Source: Neorhizobium galegae (GTDB lineage Bacteria; Pseudomonadota; Alphaproteobacteria; Rhizobiales; Rhizobiaceae). Taken from it: DNA of 64,000 nt. The DNA lies in the NCBI RefSeq assembly GCF_021391675.1, contig NZ_CP090095.1, forward strand, positions 1,369,501 through 1,433,500. The letters are read 5' to 3'. Made by a program: the position numbers and the translations under genes. Each line of letters begins with the position of its first letter. Within the stretch, counting starts at the first letter, position 1. The notes under the pieces were generated by a model. That model saw nothing but the letters and a program-made list of their open reading frames with translations, was not told the origin of the DNA and did no database searches. Shown here in pieces: positions 25,403-33,224 of this stretch.

Positions 25403-26091
25403 TCGTCACGCCGGTCAGCGACCGGGGCCTGGTGCGGTTGATCCCGGCGACCTATCACAAGCCGCCGAGCCTGCGCGGCCTGGTGGATAGCGACGAGGAG
25501 CTGGCGATCCTCGCCGAGATCGAGGGCATGACCAGCGCTCGCCTCGCTGCCGAGCGCGGGCTGAACCTGCATCTCGACCGCCGCGAACTCGCCTGGAAAC
25601 GCCGCAAGCACGACCTGCAGGTCTATGGCAACACGCATATCAACGCCGCCTTCACCTACACGCGAAAAGGCGGCAACCGCTTCAACGACGAGACCCGCGG
25701 CGCCTGGTACTGCAGCTGGGACACGATGACCTCGCTCGCCGAGGTCGCCTTCCACAAGACCCGCGAACTGAAGTTCATCGGCGTGTTCGAGGAGAGGGCG
25801 CGTTACGTCGAACTGCTGGCGGATTTCATCGGCGAATATCCGGACATCACCGACGAGCGAGACCACCCGGCGCTCGACCCCGATCCGGCGATCGGTTATC
25901 GCCAGGGCCAGGCGCTGGCCGAAAAACTGAGGCGCGACGGTCATGACGGACTGATCTACCCGTCGGTGCGCCACAGCCAGGGCCGGTGCCTCGTCGCGTT
26001 TGAGCCGACGGCCATCCGCAACGTCCGCCCCGGGGCCTCCTGGGACATCGTCTGGTCGGGCAGCGAGGAATACGGCCTCAAGGCCGTGTGA
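25399..26091 (+). CDS. parT: RES-domain toxin (ParT-like)
   Basis: 230 residues starting at GTG 25399. The RES triad is visible as Arg94 (GGNRFND), Glu115 (SLAEVAFHK) and Ser189 (IYPSVRH). Known RES toxins act on NAD+ by phosphorolysis or hydrolysis (MbcT type), or ADP-ribosylate phosphoribosyl-pyrophosphate synthetase (ParT type); which applies here is open. The length is normal and all three residues are intact, so the toxin looks functional. Confidence 0.9.
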   Translation: MIVTPVSDRGLVRLIPATYHKPPSLRGLVDSDEELAILAEIEGMTSARLAAERGLNLHLDRRELAWKRRKHDLQVYGNTHINAAFTYTRKGGNRFNDETRGAWYCSWDTMTSLAEVAFHKTRELKFIGVFEERARYVELLADFIGEYPDITDERDHPALDPDPAIGYRQGQALAEKLRRDGHDGLIYPSVRHSQGRCLVAFEPTAIRNVRPGASWDIVWSGSEEYGLKAV

Positions 26092-26124
26092 CGGCAATCG
26101 CCGATCTGTTCTCGTGAAATTTGG

Positions 26125-26165
26125 GCATCGGGGCCGGCTTCCTCGTGAAAAGCCGGCCCCGATGC
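26125..26165. terminator. bidirectional terminator
   Basis: Perfect 16-bp stem (GCATCGGGGCCGGCTT and its complement) with a 9-base loop, between the convergent RES-toxin and MscS genes. In both directions it is preceded or followed by short A/T-rich sequence. Confidence 0.75.
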
Positions 26166-26175
26166 ATCCTTTCCT

Positions 26176-27069
26176 TCAGGTCCGCTCTGCGACCGGTTCG
26201 TCCGCACCGTGAGGAGCCGGAGGTCCGCTCTCACCGGTAACGTCGCGGGTTTCTACCTGAGGGTCTGGAATCTTTTCTGGATGTTTGTCGAAGGCGAGCT
26301 TCACGTCTCTGGTCAGGTCGCGGCTGGCATTCCACCAGTCGCCGCTTTTAGTCCAGTAGCGCAGCGTCAGCTTGGCGCTGCCGGCATCGAATTCCGCCAA
26401 GTAAACGGTAGGCGCCGGGTCCTTCAGCACCCGCTTGTCGGTGCCGGCGATGGCCATCAGTTTCGCCTGCGCCCGGCCGATGTCGCCATCGGTGCCGATG
26501 CTGACCGAGATTTCGTTGCGGCGCGTCTTCAACCGGCTGTAATTGGTGATCGGCACGTTCCACAGCGTCGAGTTCGGCGCCAGCCGGTAGACGCCGTCGG
26601 CGGTTCGAAGCTCGGTCGCAAACAGCCCGACATCGACGATCGTGCCGGTGACGCTGCCGGTCTCGATGCTCTCACCGACCCGGAACGGCCGCAGCACCAA
26701 AAGCATGATGCCCGCCGCGATGTTCTGCAGCGTGCCCTGCAGCGCGAGGCCGACCGCAAGGCCGATCGCGCCCAGCGCCGCGAGTACCGACGCCGTCTGC
26801 ACCCCGAACTGGCCGAGCACCATGACGATGACGAGGACGAGAATGGCGTAACGGATGATGTTGGAGAAAAATTGCGACAGCGTCGCATCGATTCCGTGGA
26901 TGCGCGACAAGCCGCGATGCGCCCAGCGGCTGATCAGGCCGGCGGCCATCCAGCCGAGGATGAGCAGAACGATCGCGCCGACGGCGGAGAAGGAATATTG
27001 CACCGCCAGCGCGCTCAGCTGAGCGAGCGCTGCTCTGGTGGCCACAACGAATTCCGATGCCTGGTCCAT
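26176..27069 (-). CDS. small-conductance mechanosensitive channel (MscS family)
   Basis: 297 residues. Three membrane helices (about 25-50, 65-90, 93-125); the third, LAALGAIGLAVGLALQGTLQNIAAGIMLLVLRPFRVGE, is the pore-lining TM3 with the Gly/Ala packing pattern and continues into the beta domain. The alpha/beta C-terminal domain ends near 275. By family it opens on membrane tension to release solutes during hypo-osmotic shock. It is single, convergent with the RES toxin gene. Confidence 0.93.
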   Translation of the reverse strand: MDQASEFVVATRAALAQLSALAVQYSFSAVGAIVLLILGWMAAGLISRWAHRGLSRIHGIDATLSQFFSNIIRYAILVLVIVMVLGQFGVQTASVLAALGAIGLAVGLALQGTLQNIAAGIMLLVLRPFRVGESIETGSVTGTIVDVGLFATELRTADGVYRLAPNSTLWNVPITNYSRLKTRRNEISVSIGTDGDIGRAQAKLMAIAGTDKRVLKDPAPTVYLAEFDAGSAKLTLRYWTKSGDWWNASRDLTRDVKLAFDKHPEKIPDPQVETRDVTGESGPPAPHGADEPVAERT

Positions 27070-27189
27070 CCGGCAATCTGCTCCCTCTTTCGGTTTCGCC
27101 GTTAATTGGCGCAGCAGACCGCGAGGTCAAGGAAAAAATGGAGGTTTCCCGCCTCCAGCTAAACAATTAGGAAAATTCAACTTTCAGGT

Positions 27190-27714
27190 TCAAGGTGAGA
27201 TTTTGAGCGGCAGGATGAAGGACGCCCGCCCATCCGTCTCGGCGCCGCGGCCGATCCCCTTGATGGCGGCGACCAGCCGGCCGTTGCGGCCGAGCAGCCG
27301 GTCTCCGATCTCGATCAGCCGTGTATTCGGCGTCGCATGCGGCGCCACGCTGCGAAGCCTTGCGGCCAGCGCGAAATCGTCCTCCTCGGGATGCAGCGAG
27401 AGCGCGGCGATCACCGCGGCGGCCGGAGAACGGGAGACGCCCATCCAGCAATGGATGATGATCGGCGCCGACTGGTCCCAGTCGCGCACGAAGGCGATCA
27501 GGCTTTCCACATGCGCTTCGCTGGGCGCGATCAGGTCGCCCGTGCCGGCAAAGCCGATATCGTTCATCGCAAGCTTCAGGTGGCGGTCGGCGGAAATCAC
27601 GCCCGGCCGGTGAAAGTCCTGTCTCTCGGCGATCAGGCTCACCATTTCGCGCGCCTTGTGCCGGACGGCGGTCTCGGCGATGGCGCCGAGCGGGCAGACG
27701 ATGATCGCGGTCAT
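27190..27714 (-). CDS. dual-specificity/tyrosine phosphatase-like protein
   Basis: 174 residues. HCWMGVSRSP (88-97) is the C-x5-R P-loop, Cys89 nucleophile and Arg95; an aspartate-containing D-I-G-F region (about 52) precedes. It is likely a cytosolic cysteine phosphatase; the substrate is unknown. The start overlaps the stop of the upstream HD gene (ATGA), so it is the last gene of the YgfZ-HD-phosphatase operon. Confidence 0.85.
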   Translation of the reverse strand: MTAIIVCPLGAIAETAVRHKAREMVSLIAERQDFHRPGVISADRHLKLAMNDIGFAGTGDLIAPSEAHVESLIAFVRDWDQSAPIIIHCWMGVSRSPAAAVIAALSLHPEEDDFALAARLRSVAPHATPNTRLIEIGDRLLGRNGRLVAAIKGIGRGAETDGRASFILPLKISP

Positions 27715-28331
27715 GGCACCTTGCCCGAAGCGGTGCGTGCGGCCTCGATCTCATGGAACCGGTCGAGGAAAAGCTGTTGCGCCGTCAGCGCCGGCATCGG
27801 CTGGATCGGCAGCATGTCGCGGGTGATGCCGCGCGGCTGGCCGAAGAATTTCCGGGCTTCAGCGACCGAGAAGCCGGCAAGCTCGGTGGCCTCGAAAAAG
27901 GCGGCGATCGTATCGGCCTTCTTGATCAGCGCCTTGAGTTCGCGGGTCGGATGCGGCGGCAGGCCGAAGCGCAGGTGGATCGCCGCCTCCAGCCGCTGCT
28001 CGACCGCCTTGTAGCCGCCGCCGACCACGGATTTGAACGGCGAGATCATGTCGCCGATCACATATTCCGGCGCATCGTGCAGCATGGTCATCTGCAGCGC
28101 ATCGGCCGTGCAGTCCTCGTTGCAGCGTCGGAAGATTTCTTCGACGACGAGGCAATGCTGGGCGACCGAAAACGCGTGATCGCCGCGCGTCTGGCCGTTC
28201 CAGCGGGCGACGCGGGCAAGCCCGTGGGCGATATCGGAAATTTCGACGTCGAGCGGCGAGGGGTCGAGCAGGTCGAGCCGTCGTCCCGACAGCATCCGTT
28301 GCCACGCCCGTGCCGTTACCGCTGGGCTCAC
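27711..28331 (-). CDS. HD-domain hydrolase (YfbR-like)
   Basis: 206 residues. HAFSVAQHCLVV (about 52) and MTMLHDAPEYVIGDMISPFK (about 82-101) supply H..HD and the ED-like region of YfbR-type 5'-nucleotidases; a KKADTIAAFFEATEL stretch gives the distal D. By family it removes the 5' phosphate of deoxynucleotides, but other HD targets are possible. It overlaps the YgfZ stop and the phosphatase start by 4 bases each. Confidence 0.85.
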   Translation of the reverse strand: MSPAVTARAWQRMLSGRRLDLLDPSPLDVEISDIAHGLARVARWNGQTRGDHAFSVAQHCLVVEEIFRRCNEDCTADALQMTMLHDAPEYVIGDMISPFKSVVGGGYKAVEQRLEAAIHLRFGLPPHPTRELKALIKKADTIAAFFEATELAGFSVAEARKFFGQPRGITRDMLPIQPMPALTAQQLFLDRFHEIEAARTASGKVP

Positions 28332-29170
28332 GTCTCGGCCTCTTGCGCCTCGACCGGGAAGGAGAGCCCGCTCCAGGTGGGAAGCGCCAGGCTGACCGCG
28401 ACGTCGCCGGCCGAAAGCTGCACTCCACGCGCCAAAGCGTCGCCGACGCGGTCGATGCGCACGATCGCCAGGCCCTTGTTGCCGGAAACCGATCCGAGCG
28501 TCCCGACCGGCTTGCCGCCGGCTGTGATCTCGGTGCCGGGCGCGGGCAGGGCGGCTTCGCCCGAAACGATCGCCACCCGCCGCCGCGCTGTGCCGCGATG
28601 CTGCATGCGGGAGACGACTTCCTGGCCGACATAGCAGCCCTTGCGGAAGGAAAGACCGTCCGTCTGGTCGAGCAGCACGTCGTGCGGAAAGGCGTCCTGC
28701 AGCGCATAGTCGTGGCCGGACATCGAGATGCCGGCGTCGATGCGGAGAGCGTGATAGGCCGCTTCCGGCTGGTCACTCAGCTTGCCGGGCGCGCGGGTGA
28801 GCGTGATGCCGGACTTGGCAAAGGCCGCATCCTTCACCGCGCTCTTGTCCGAATCGTCACCCCAGAAAACGGTAACACCGTCTTCCGGACCGGCAGCGAT
28901 ATCCACGGCTGCGCGCAGCTTGTACATGGTCAGCCGCCGCATCAGCGCCTCGCGCTGGGCCGTCTCGGTCTCGATGAGAAAACCTTCGCCCTCGCGCCAG
29001 ACCAGGAAATCGAACAGGATCTTGCCCTGCGGCGTCAAGAGCGCACCCGGCCGGGCTTCATTTTCCGGCAGCGAATCGATGTCGGTGGTGACGAGGCCCT
29101 GCAGGAAATCCTGCGCGTCCTTGCCGGTGAGGCGAATCAGGCTTCGCGAGGGAAGAATGGCGGCGGGCAT
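28328..29170 (-). CDS. ygfZ: YgfZ/GcvT-like folate-binding protein
   Basis: 280 residues. FRKGCYVGQEVVSRMQHRG contains the K-G-C-Y-x-G-Q-E motif with Cys179 that identifies YgfZ. The protein supports repair or assembly of some iron-sulfur enzymes using tetrahydrofolate. The N-terminal GcvT-like domain begins at RSLIRLTGKDAQDFLQGLVTTDI. It heads the three-gene minus-strand operon. The upstream region carries a palindromic repeat. Confidence 0.92.
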   Translation of the reverse strand: MPAAILPSRSLIRLTGKDAQDFLQGLVTTDIDSLPENEARPGALLTPQGKILFDFLVWREGEGFLIETETAQREALMRRLTMYKLRAAVDIAAGPEDGVTVFWGDDSDKSAVKDAAFAKSGITLTRAPGKLSDQPEAAYHALRIDAGISMSGHDYALQDAFPHDVLLDQTDGLSFRKGCYVGQEVVSRMQHRGTARRRVAIVSGEAALPAPGTEITAGGKPVGTLGSVSGNKGLAIVRIDRVGDALARGVQLSAGDVAVSLALPTWSGLSFPVEAQEAET

Positions 29171-29348
29171 GGTGCGGGAATCCGGTTGTTCTGAGACTGA
29201 GAGTTAAGTCTTCGCGACGGCGGCGGCAAGACATGCCGTCCGGTTGGATGATAAAGTTCATAGGCAGTGAGGGAGCGGTAAGCCCCAACCGATCTTGCGC
29301 TCAACAATACGTGGATCGCGTATGGGATGTGAAGCGGGTGCGGCACCC

Positions 29349-29452
29349 CTAACCCTCCCCCTTGTGGGGAGGGTGGCCGGCAGGCGGGAGGGGTTTTGAG
29401 GCGGAGCGAAGACCCCTCCCCAACCCCTCCCCACAAGGGGGAGGGGCTCCAC
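29349..29452. repeat. type A palindromic repeat, composite copy 3
   Basis: Same two-half composite as 9984-10085, about 104 bp, with the TTTTGAGGCGGAGCGAAG linker conserved between the halves. Confidence 0.8.
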
Positions 29453-29476
29453 GCACTGCCTCACGTCCTCATATGC

Positions 29477-29512
29477 GAGATGTCACCGAAGGCGACTGAG
29501 GGGGTTGCAACG
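29477..29512. repeat. GATGTCACC-type half-element, copy 1
   Basis: GAGATGTCACCGAAGGCGAC followed by GGGGGTTGCAACGG. Its relative lies at 30097-30134, where the palindrome GTCACC-GAA-GGTGAC is perfect. The same core is the distal half of the type B repeat at 48344-48392. Confidence 0.6.
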
Positions 29513-29569
29513 GGATCAGCGGAAAACGCCCGGCCGGTTGGTTCGCTCGACCGGGCGGAAGTATGGAAG

Positions 29570-29872
29570 TCAGCTATTTGTGGCGTGGATGATGATCTTT
29601 CCCAGAGATACCTTTGGCGCATCGACGCCAATGTGTGCTGCGTTTTTCGCAATCCAATCCTTGGCCATGTTTACACTCTCATCGATGCCTGCCTTGTCCT
29701 GGCATACGGTCATCGATAGCCCCCCGTCACTTTCACTGCTCCGAGCCAGAGTGTAGCTCACAAATCCCTTTGTTGAGCGCAAGAGCTTCTCAATCTCTGC
29801 CTTGCGCTCCTCCAGGAGTGAAAATAGCTCTTTCGAGCCCTTGCCTGTGTAAGTTCTTACGACGACGTCCAT
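29570..29872 (-). CDS. small conserved protein, unknown function
   Basis: 100 residues from ATG 29872, GAGGG upstream; an upstream ATG (29944) has no ribosome site. MDVVVRTYTGKGSKELFSLLEERKAEIEKLLRSTKGFVSYTLARS (in motifs) suggests the strand-helix-strand of a dimeric alpha-beta barrel, like ABM/stress proteins, ending in KVSLGKIIIHATNS. No catalytic motif is visible. Base composition is lower in G+C than the neighbours, and the gene is flanked by repeat half-elements, suggesting it arrived separately. Confidence 0.7.
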   Translation of the reverse strand: MDVVVRTYTGKGSKELFSLLEERKAEIEKLLRSTKGFVSYTLARSSESDGGLSMTVCQDKAGIDESVNMAKDWIAKNAAHIGVDAPKVSLGKIIIHATNS

Positions 29873-30096
29873 AATGGATCCCTCATCTGAGCGAAGGCGT
29901 TCACTATGCGAACGCGCGTTGTGGCGAGCATCGATCCAAGCCAACGGCTCCGGTCCTGCCGACCAGCGTGCTAGTATCCCTTTTATACTTCATTCGCAGA
30001 TCGACCACGAGCTAAAGTTAGCGCGGTCATCGTGACGCCGTGCGTTGTCTGCGATGGGTTACGAGTTGCCGCTGGTGCATTTGCGACAGAATACCG

Positions 30097-30134
30097 GAGA
30101 TGTCACCGAAGGTGACGGAGGCGGCAGCAACGGT
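30097..30134. repeat. GATGTCACC-type half-element, copy 2
   Basis: GAGATGTCACCGAAGGTGAC plus GGAGGCGGCAGCAACGG, a close relative of 29477-29512. The two flank the 100-residue gene in direct orientation. Confidence 0.6.
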
Positions 30135-30160
30135 GCGGCAATAGAGGTTACGATCCCGCT

Positions 30161-30925
30161 TTAATCGCCGCCGGAGAAGAACTTCCATTTGCCGTCCGGG
30201 CTGATGCCGGCGCGGAAGAAGTTGTAGTTGCCGTTCTCTTCCATGCCGGCAAGGTCGCCGGCCGTTACGATGCGCAAAAGGTCGACCCGTTCGGGCGGCG
30301 TCAGCGTCGAAAGCTGCTTGCCGGCGAAATAGGGCCAGACATAGGCTTCATCAGGCGTGCCGACGTCGAAATGCGCGGCACCGGTGGAGAGGATGTCGAG
30401 CAGGATGGCGAGGATCTCCTGGCCGTCCGCATCGCCGGAGAAGCTCTTCAGCGTTTCGATCGGGTCCTCGAATTCGCCGTTCATCACCTGTGTCTGGGTC
30501 GCTCCGGTTCCCATCAGGGCGCGCAGGCGGGTGACATCGCCGGACGCCGCGGCCTCGACGAGCTGTTCGCGCATGTGCTTGACCGGCGCCGGCAGCTTGG
30601 TCATGTCGCGGATGATCTCCGCTGGCTTGTCGTCGCTCGGCGCGGGCTTGGCGGCATTCGGGTCTGCCGGGGCGGCGGGCGCCTTGCCGTCGCCGGCCTG
30701 GGCCGACCGGTTGATCGCAGGACCCGGCTGCGGCAGGGTCGTGCCTTCGAAAGCCTGAAGAATAGCGCGGCTCTGGCCACGCTCCGGTTCGCGTGGCTCG
30801 ACGCTCGGGCGCAGCTCGGACAGCGCAAAAGCCTGGCCGCCAACCACCATCGCGGCAGCAACCACGGTTGCCGCCGAAAGGCGGATGATCAGTTGGGACA
30901 TCGTCGTTTCCGCCGCGTTCCGCAT
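30161..30925 (-). CDS. exported ankyrin-like rhizobial protein, unknown function
   Basis: 254 residues from ATG 30925 (TAGAGGT site); ATG 30901 (MSQLIIRL) is an alternative start. A signal peptide (SAATVVAAAMVVGGQAFA) is followed by a low-complexity Pro/Ala/Lys linker (about 45-105), then a folded domain with LVEAAASGDVTRLRALMGTG, reminiscent of one ankyrin-type helix pair, and a C-terminal NFFRAGISPDGKWKFFSGGD. It is periplasmic by prediction. It is 16 bp from the upstream 85-residue gene. No function is known to me. Confidence 0.7.
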   Translation of the reverse strand: MRNAAETTMSQLIIRLSAATVVAAAMVVGGQAFALSELRPSVEPREPERGQSRAILQAFEGTTLPQPGPAINRSAQAGDGKAPAAPADPNAAKPAPSDDKPAEIIRDMTKLPAPVKHMREQLVEAAASGDVTRLRALMGTGATQTQVMNGEFEDPIETLKSFSGDADGQEILAILLDILSTGAAHFDVGTPDEAYVWPYFAGKQLSTLTPPERVDLLRIVTAGDLAGMEENGNYNFFRAGISPDGKWKFFSGGD

Positions 30926-30941
30926 GGGAAACCTCTATCGT

Positions 30942-31199
30942 TTATTGAACAGTGCGCTCGGGGGAGAATTCGCCTGCGAGCATGCGGCTCTTGAGCGAAT
31001 CAAGCATGGCTTCGGCACCCATTTCTCCGTGTATGCGAATGGTTTCCCGCATGGCAAGGACCAGGGCTGCGTCGGCGATGATTTCCGGCTCGATACCGTC
31101 GGCACGGCCGTCGGCCCATGCCTCGCTCTGATATTCCAAGGCAGCCTGCATCTTCTCATGCACAATCATGTCGTCGATGTCGTTGCGGCCTGTCTGCAT
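30942..31199 (-). CDS. small conserved acidic protein
   Basis: 85 residues from ATG 31199 (CGAGGA site). It is a soluble helical protein: MQTGRNDIDDMIVHEKMQAALEYQSEAWADGRADGIEPEIIADAAL (in motifs), ending EFSPERTVQ. There is no signal or membrane segment. I do not recognise the family. It probably shares a transcript with the exported protein downstream. Confidence 0.65.
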   Translation of the reverse strand: MQTGRNDIDDMIVHEKMQAALEYQSEAWADGRADGIEPEIIADAALVLAMRETIRIHGEMGAEAMLDSLKSRMLAGEFSPERTVQ

Positions 31200-31300
31200 T
31201 CTGTCGTCCTCGGTGCCCGTTTAATTACTAGCCCGTTAAAAACTTTATCAGCCTTTTATCAAAACGACACGGCCTCCTGCCAAAAGAGGTAAATAATCCT

Positions 31301-31729
31301 CTAATTTCCGAAGCGCGCGGCGATTTCTGTCGCAAGTGTTGCGCCTTCGATACGATAACGCTCTTCGGCGGTCCTTGCCGCATCCGTGCAGGACGTATGC
31401 ACGGCGGCAAACGAGCGATACCCCCGGTTGAAGGCCGCCGTCAACCGTTCGCGTCGCTTCGGCTCGGTGCCGGTATCGGCATCCAGCAACTGCTGCATCG
31501 AGGCCCGCCATTCGGATGTCGGGACGCCGCACAGCGTGCGAAGATACTGGATCGAGCCGAGCACTTCCGCAAGCCGCGTCAGTTGCACGTCATAGGGCGC
31601 CGGCTTTTCCTCGGCCGGTGGAGGCGGGGGCGGCGACGCCGGCTGCTGTTTCGCCGGCTGGGCGGCAAGCGGCGTCGCCGTCAGGATTGCCAGCAGCGTC
31701 AGGCAGCCAAGTCGCGGAATGAGCTTCAT
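31301..31729 (-). CDS. exported TIGR02301-like protein
   Basis: 142 residues from ATG 31729. The signal peptide MKLIPRLGCLTLLAILTATPLAAQ is followed by a Pro-rich linker (about 30-48) and YDVQLTRLAEVLGSIQYLRTLCGVPTSEWRASMQQLLDAD (in motifs), which matches the alphaproteobacterial TIGR02301 family of unknown function. Two cysteines (LCGV, TSCTD) may pair in the periplasm. The longer frame upstream overlaps the Nudix gene and is not protein-like. Confidence 0.8.
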   Translation of the reverse strand: MKLIPRLGCLTLLAILTATPLAAQPAKQQPASPPPPPPAEEKPAPYDVQLTRLAEVLGSIQYLRTLCGVPTSEWRASMQQLLDADTGTEPKRRERLTAAFNRGYRSFAAVHTSCTDAARTAEERYRIEGATLATEIAARFGN

Positions 31730-31775
31730 GAACGGGTCCCGATACGGCGCGATTGCGCCGGTTTTGCGAGCATTC

Positions 31776-32192
31776 TTAGCGGGCATTGATCTCCGCCGCC
31801 AGCCTCTCGGCGCATTCGAGCACGCTCGCCGGCACAGCCAGGCCGCGGATCTCCTCGACCGTATACCAGCCGGCATCGGCCGCATCGTCGGCGGCGATCG
31901 CCTCGGCGTCGGGATCGGCCTCCACACGGAAGACCGATAGAAAGAAATGCCGCCTGTCCTCTTTTTCGCTCTTCAGGTCGTAGGTCGCGAAGAGGACGGG
32001 ATTGCGCGCCGGAATGCCGGTCTCCTCGAGAAATTCCCGCACCGCCGTCTGGTCCGGCGTCTCGCCGGGCTCGGCCCGCCCGCCCGGAAAGGCAAACAGA
32101 TCCATCGACGGCGGGTTCACCCGGCGAATCAGCAGGAACCGGCCATCCCGTTCGAGAATGGCGGAGGACGCGGCCTGGGGGAAAGGGGGCAT
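31776..32192 (-). CDS. Nudix hydrolase
   Basis: 138 residues. The Nudix box GGRAEPGETPDQTAVREFLEETGI (37-60, in motif form G-x5-E-x7-R-E-x2-E-E-x-G-I) is complete. FLLIRRVNPPSMDLFAFPGG precedes it. By family it hydrolyses a nucleoside diphosphate linked to another moiety; the substrate is not evident. It lies 46 bp upstream of the TIGR02301 gene and 17 bp downstream of the antidote gene. Confidence 0.92.
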   Translation of the reverse strand: MPPFPQAASSAILERDGRFLLIRRVNPPSMDLFAFPGGRAEPGETPDQTAVREFLEETGIPARNPVLFATYDLKSEKEDRRHFFLSVFRVEADPDAEAIAADDAADAGWYTVEEIRGLAVPASVLECAERLAAEINAR

Positions 32193-32209
32193 GTTACGGT
32201 CTTTTCGAT

Positions 32210-32509
32210 TCAGCGAGCTGCGGAGCCATGCGGTACAATGGTGAGATCGTAGCCGATGGCTCGGATGACCTTCAGGATGGTCGCGAACTCGGGATTGCCG
32301 CCCTCACTCAATGCTCGATAGAGATTTTCACGTGAGAGGCCGGCATCCTTGGCGATCTGGCTCATGCCTCGGGCTCGGGCGACATCGCCGATCGCCGCGG
32401 CGATCACGGCCGGATCGCCATCTTCAAACACCGCTTCCAGAAAGAGCGCGATACGCTCATCGGTGTCCAGATGCTCGGTGATATCCCATTTCTTTGTCTC
32501 AACCGTCAT
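32210..32509 (-). CDS. addiction module antidote (HigA-like)
   Basis: 99 residues. A Cro/C1-type HTH is seen in ARGMSQIAKDAGLSRENLYRALSEGGNPEFATILKVIRAIG (about 45-88, in motifs), the pattern of the TIGR02684 antidote family. Its start overlaps the toxin stop by 4 bases (ATGA). As in higBA-type loci, the toxin gene comes first. It should bind the 18-bp palindrome upstream of the toxin. Confidence 0.9.
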   Translation of the reverse strand: MTVETKKWDITEHLDTDERIALFLEAVFEDGDPAVIAAAIGDVARARGMSQIAKDAGLSRENLYRALSEGGNPEFATILKVIRAIGYDLTIVPHGSAAR

Positions 32510-32808
32510 TTCCGGCCCTCCAGACCAGCCGCCAGCTTTTTGGCCGATACGATATCTTCCGTCTGGCTAGATTTGTCTCCGCCGCAGAGCAGGACGACGA
32601 ATGCCTGGCCACGGCGGATGAAATAGATCCGAAAACCCGGTCCGTAATCGACCCGCATTTCGCTGACACCGGAACCGACAGGCTTTACATCGCCGGGATT
32701 GCCGAGCGACAAACGATAGATGCGGGCATTGATCCGGGCTTTGGCCCGCTCGTCCCGCAACCTGGCAAACCAAGTCGAATAGATTTCGGTTTCCTGGATT
32801 TCGATCAT
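32506..32808 (-). CDS. RelE/HigB-like toxin (phage-derived Gp49-like)
   Basis: 100 residues. The TIGR02683 pattern is visible: [50 protein letters not shown], then a [23 protein letters not shown] tail. These proteins resemble RelE mRNA interferases. The start ATG 32808 has no ribosome site and lies near the expected transcription start, so the transcript may be leaderless. Confidence 0.9.
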   Translation of the reverse strand: MIEIQETEIYSTWFARLRDERAKARINARIYRLSLGNPGDVKPVGSGVSEMRVDYGPGFRIYFIRRGQAFVVLLCGGDKSSQTEDIVSAKKLAAGLEGRK

Positions 32809-32813
32809 ATAAA

Positions 32814-32842
32814 TATGTAGCGTGTAAGCTACAGTTCTTCAA
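32814..32842 (-). promoter_or_regulatory. toxin-antidote promoter with operator
   Basis: On the minus strand TTGAAG (32842-32837), 17 bp, TACATA (32819-32814) form a promoter. The 18-bp palindrome TGTAGC-GTGTAA-GCTACA (32816-32833) covers most of its spacer and -10, an ideal site for autorepression. Confidence 0.7.
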
Positions 32843-32855
32843 GCCGACGAGTTTC

Positions 32856-33182
32856 ATGAAAACCTACACCCTCTACGCCATCGCCGCGCTTGCCGAGATT
32901 GCCGGCTGTTTTGCCTTCTGGGCGTGGTTGCGGCTGGAAAAGCCGGTCTGGTGGCTGGCGCCGGGCATAACATCGCTGGTCGTCTTCGCCTGGCTGCTGG
33001 CGATGGTGCCGAGCGAGGCGGCGGGGCGTACCTATGCGGCCTATGGGGCGATCTATATCCTCGCCTCGATCCTCTGGCTCTGGGCCGTCGAAGCCAGGGT
33101 GCCGGACCGCTGGGATATTCTCGGCGTTGCCGTCTGCCTCGTCGGCGGGGCCATCATCCTCTTCGGTCCGCGAAGCGCCTGA
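32856..33182 (+). CDS. YnfA-family small membrane protein
   Basis: 108 residues with four membrane segments. [23 protein letters not shown] and [22 protein letters not shown] (in motifs) are diagnostic of the UPF0060/YnfA family. Some members are reported as small multidrug-type efflux proteins; the role here is uncertain. It is divergent from the toxin-antidote pair with 47 bp between. Confidence 0.93.
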   Translation: MKTYTLYAIAALAEIAGCFAFWAWLRLEKPVWWLAPGITSLVVFAWLLAMVPSEAAGRTYAAYGAIYILASILWLWAVEARVPDRWDILGVAVCLVGGAIILFGPRSA

Positions 33183-33224
33183 TCAGCGCTTGACCCTTCG
33201 AAAGCCCGATGCCACATAGTTCGC

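Larger units (their letters stand above)
29171..29569. other. 399-bp repeat-bearing intergenic region
   Basis: Between the YgfZ start and the next gene end. It holds the type A composite (29349-29452) and a half-element of type B at 29477-29512. No gene is seen. Confidence 0.6.
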
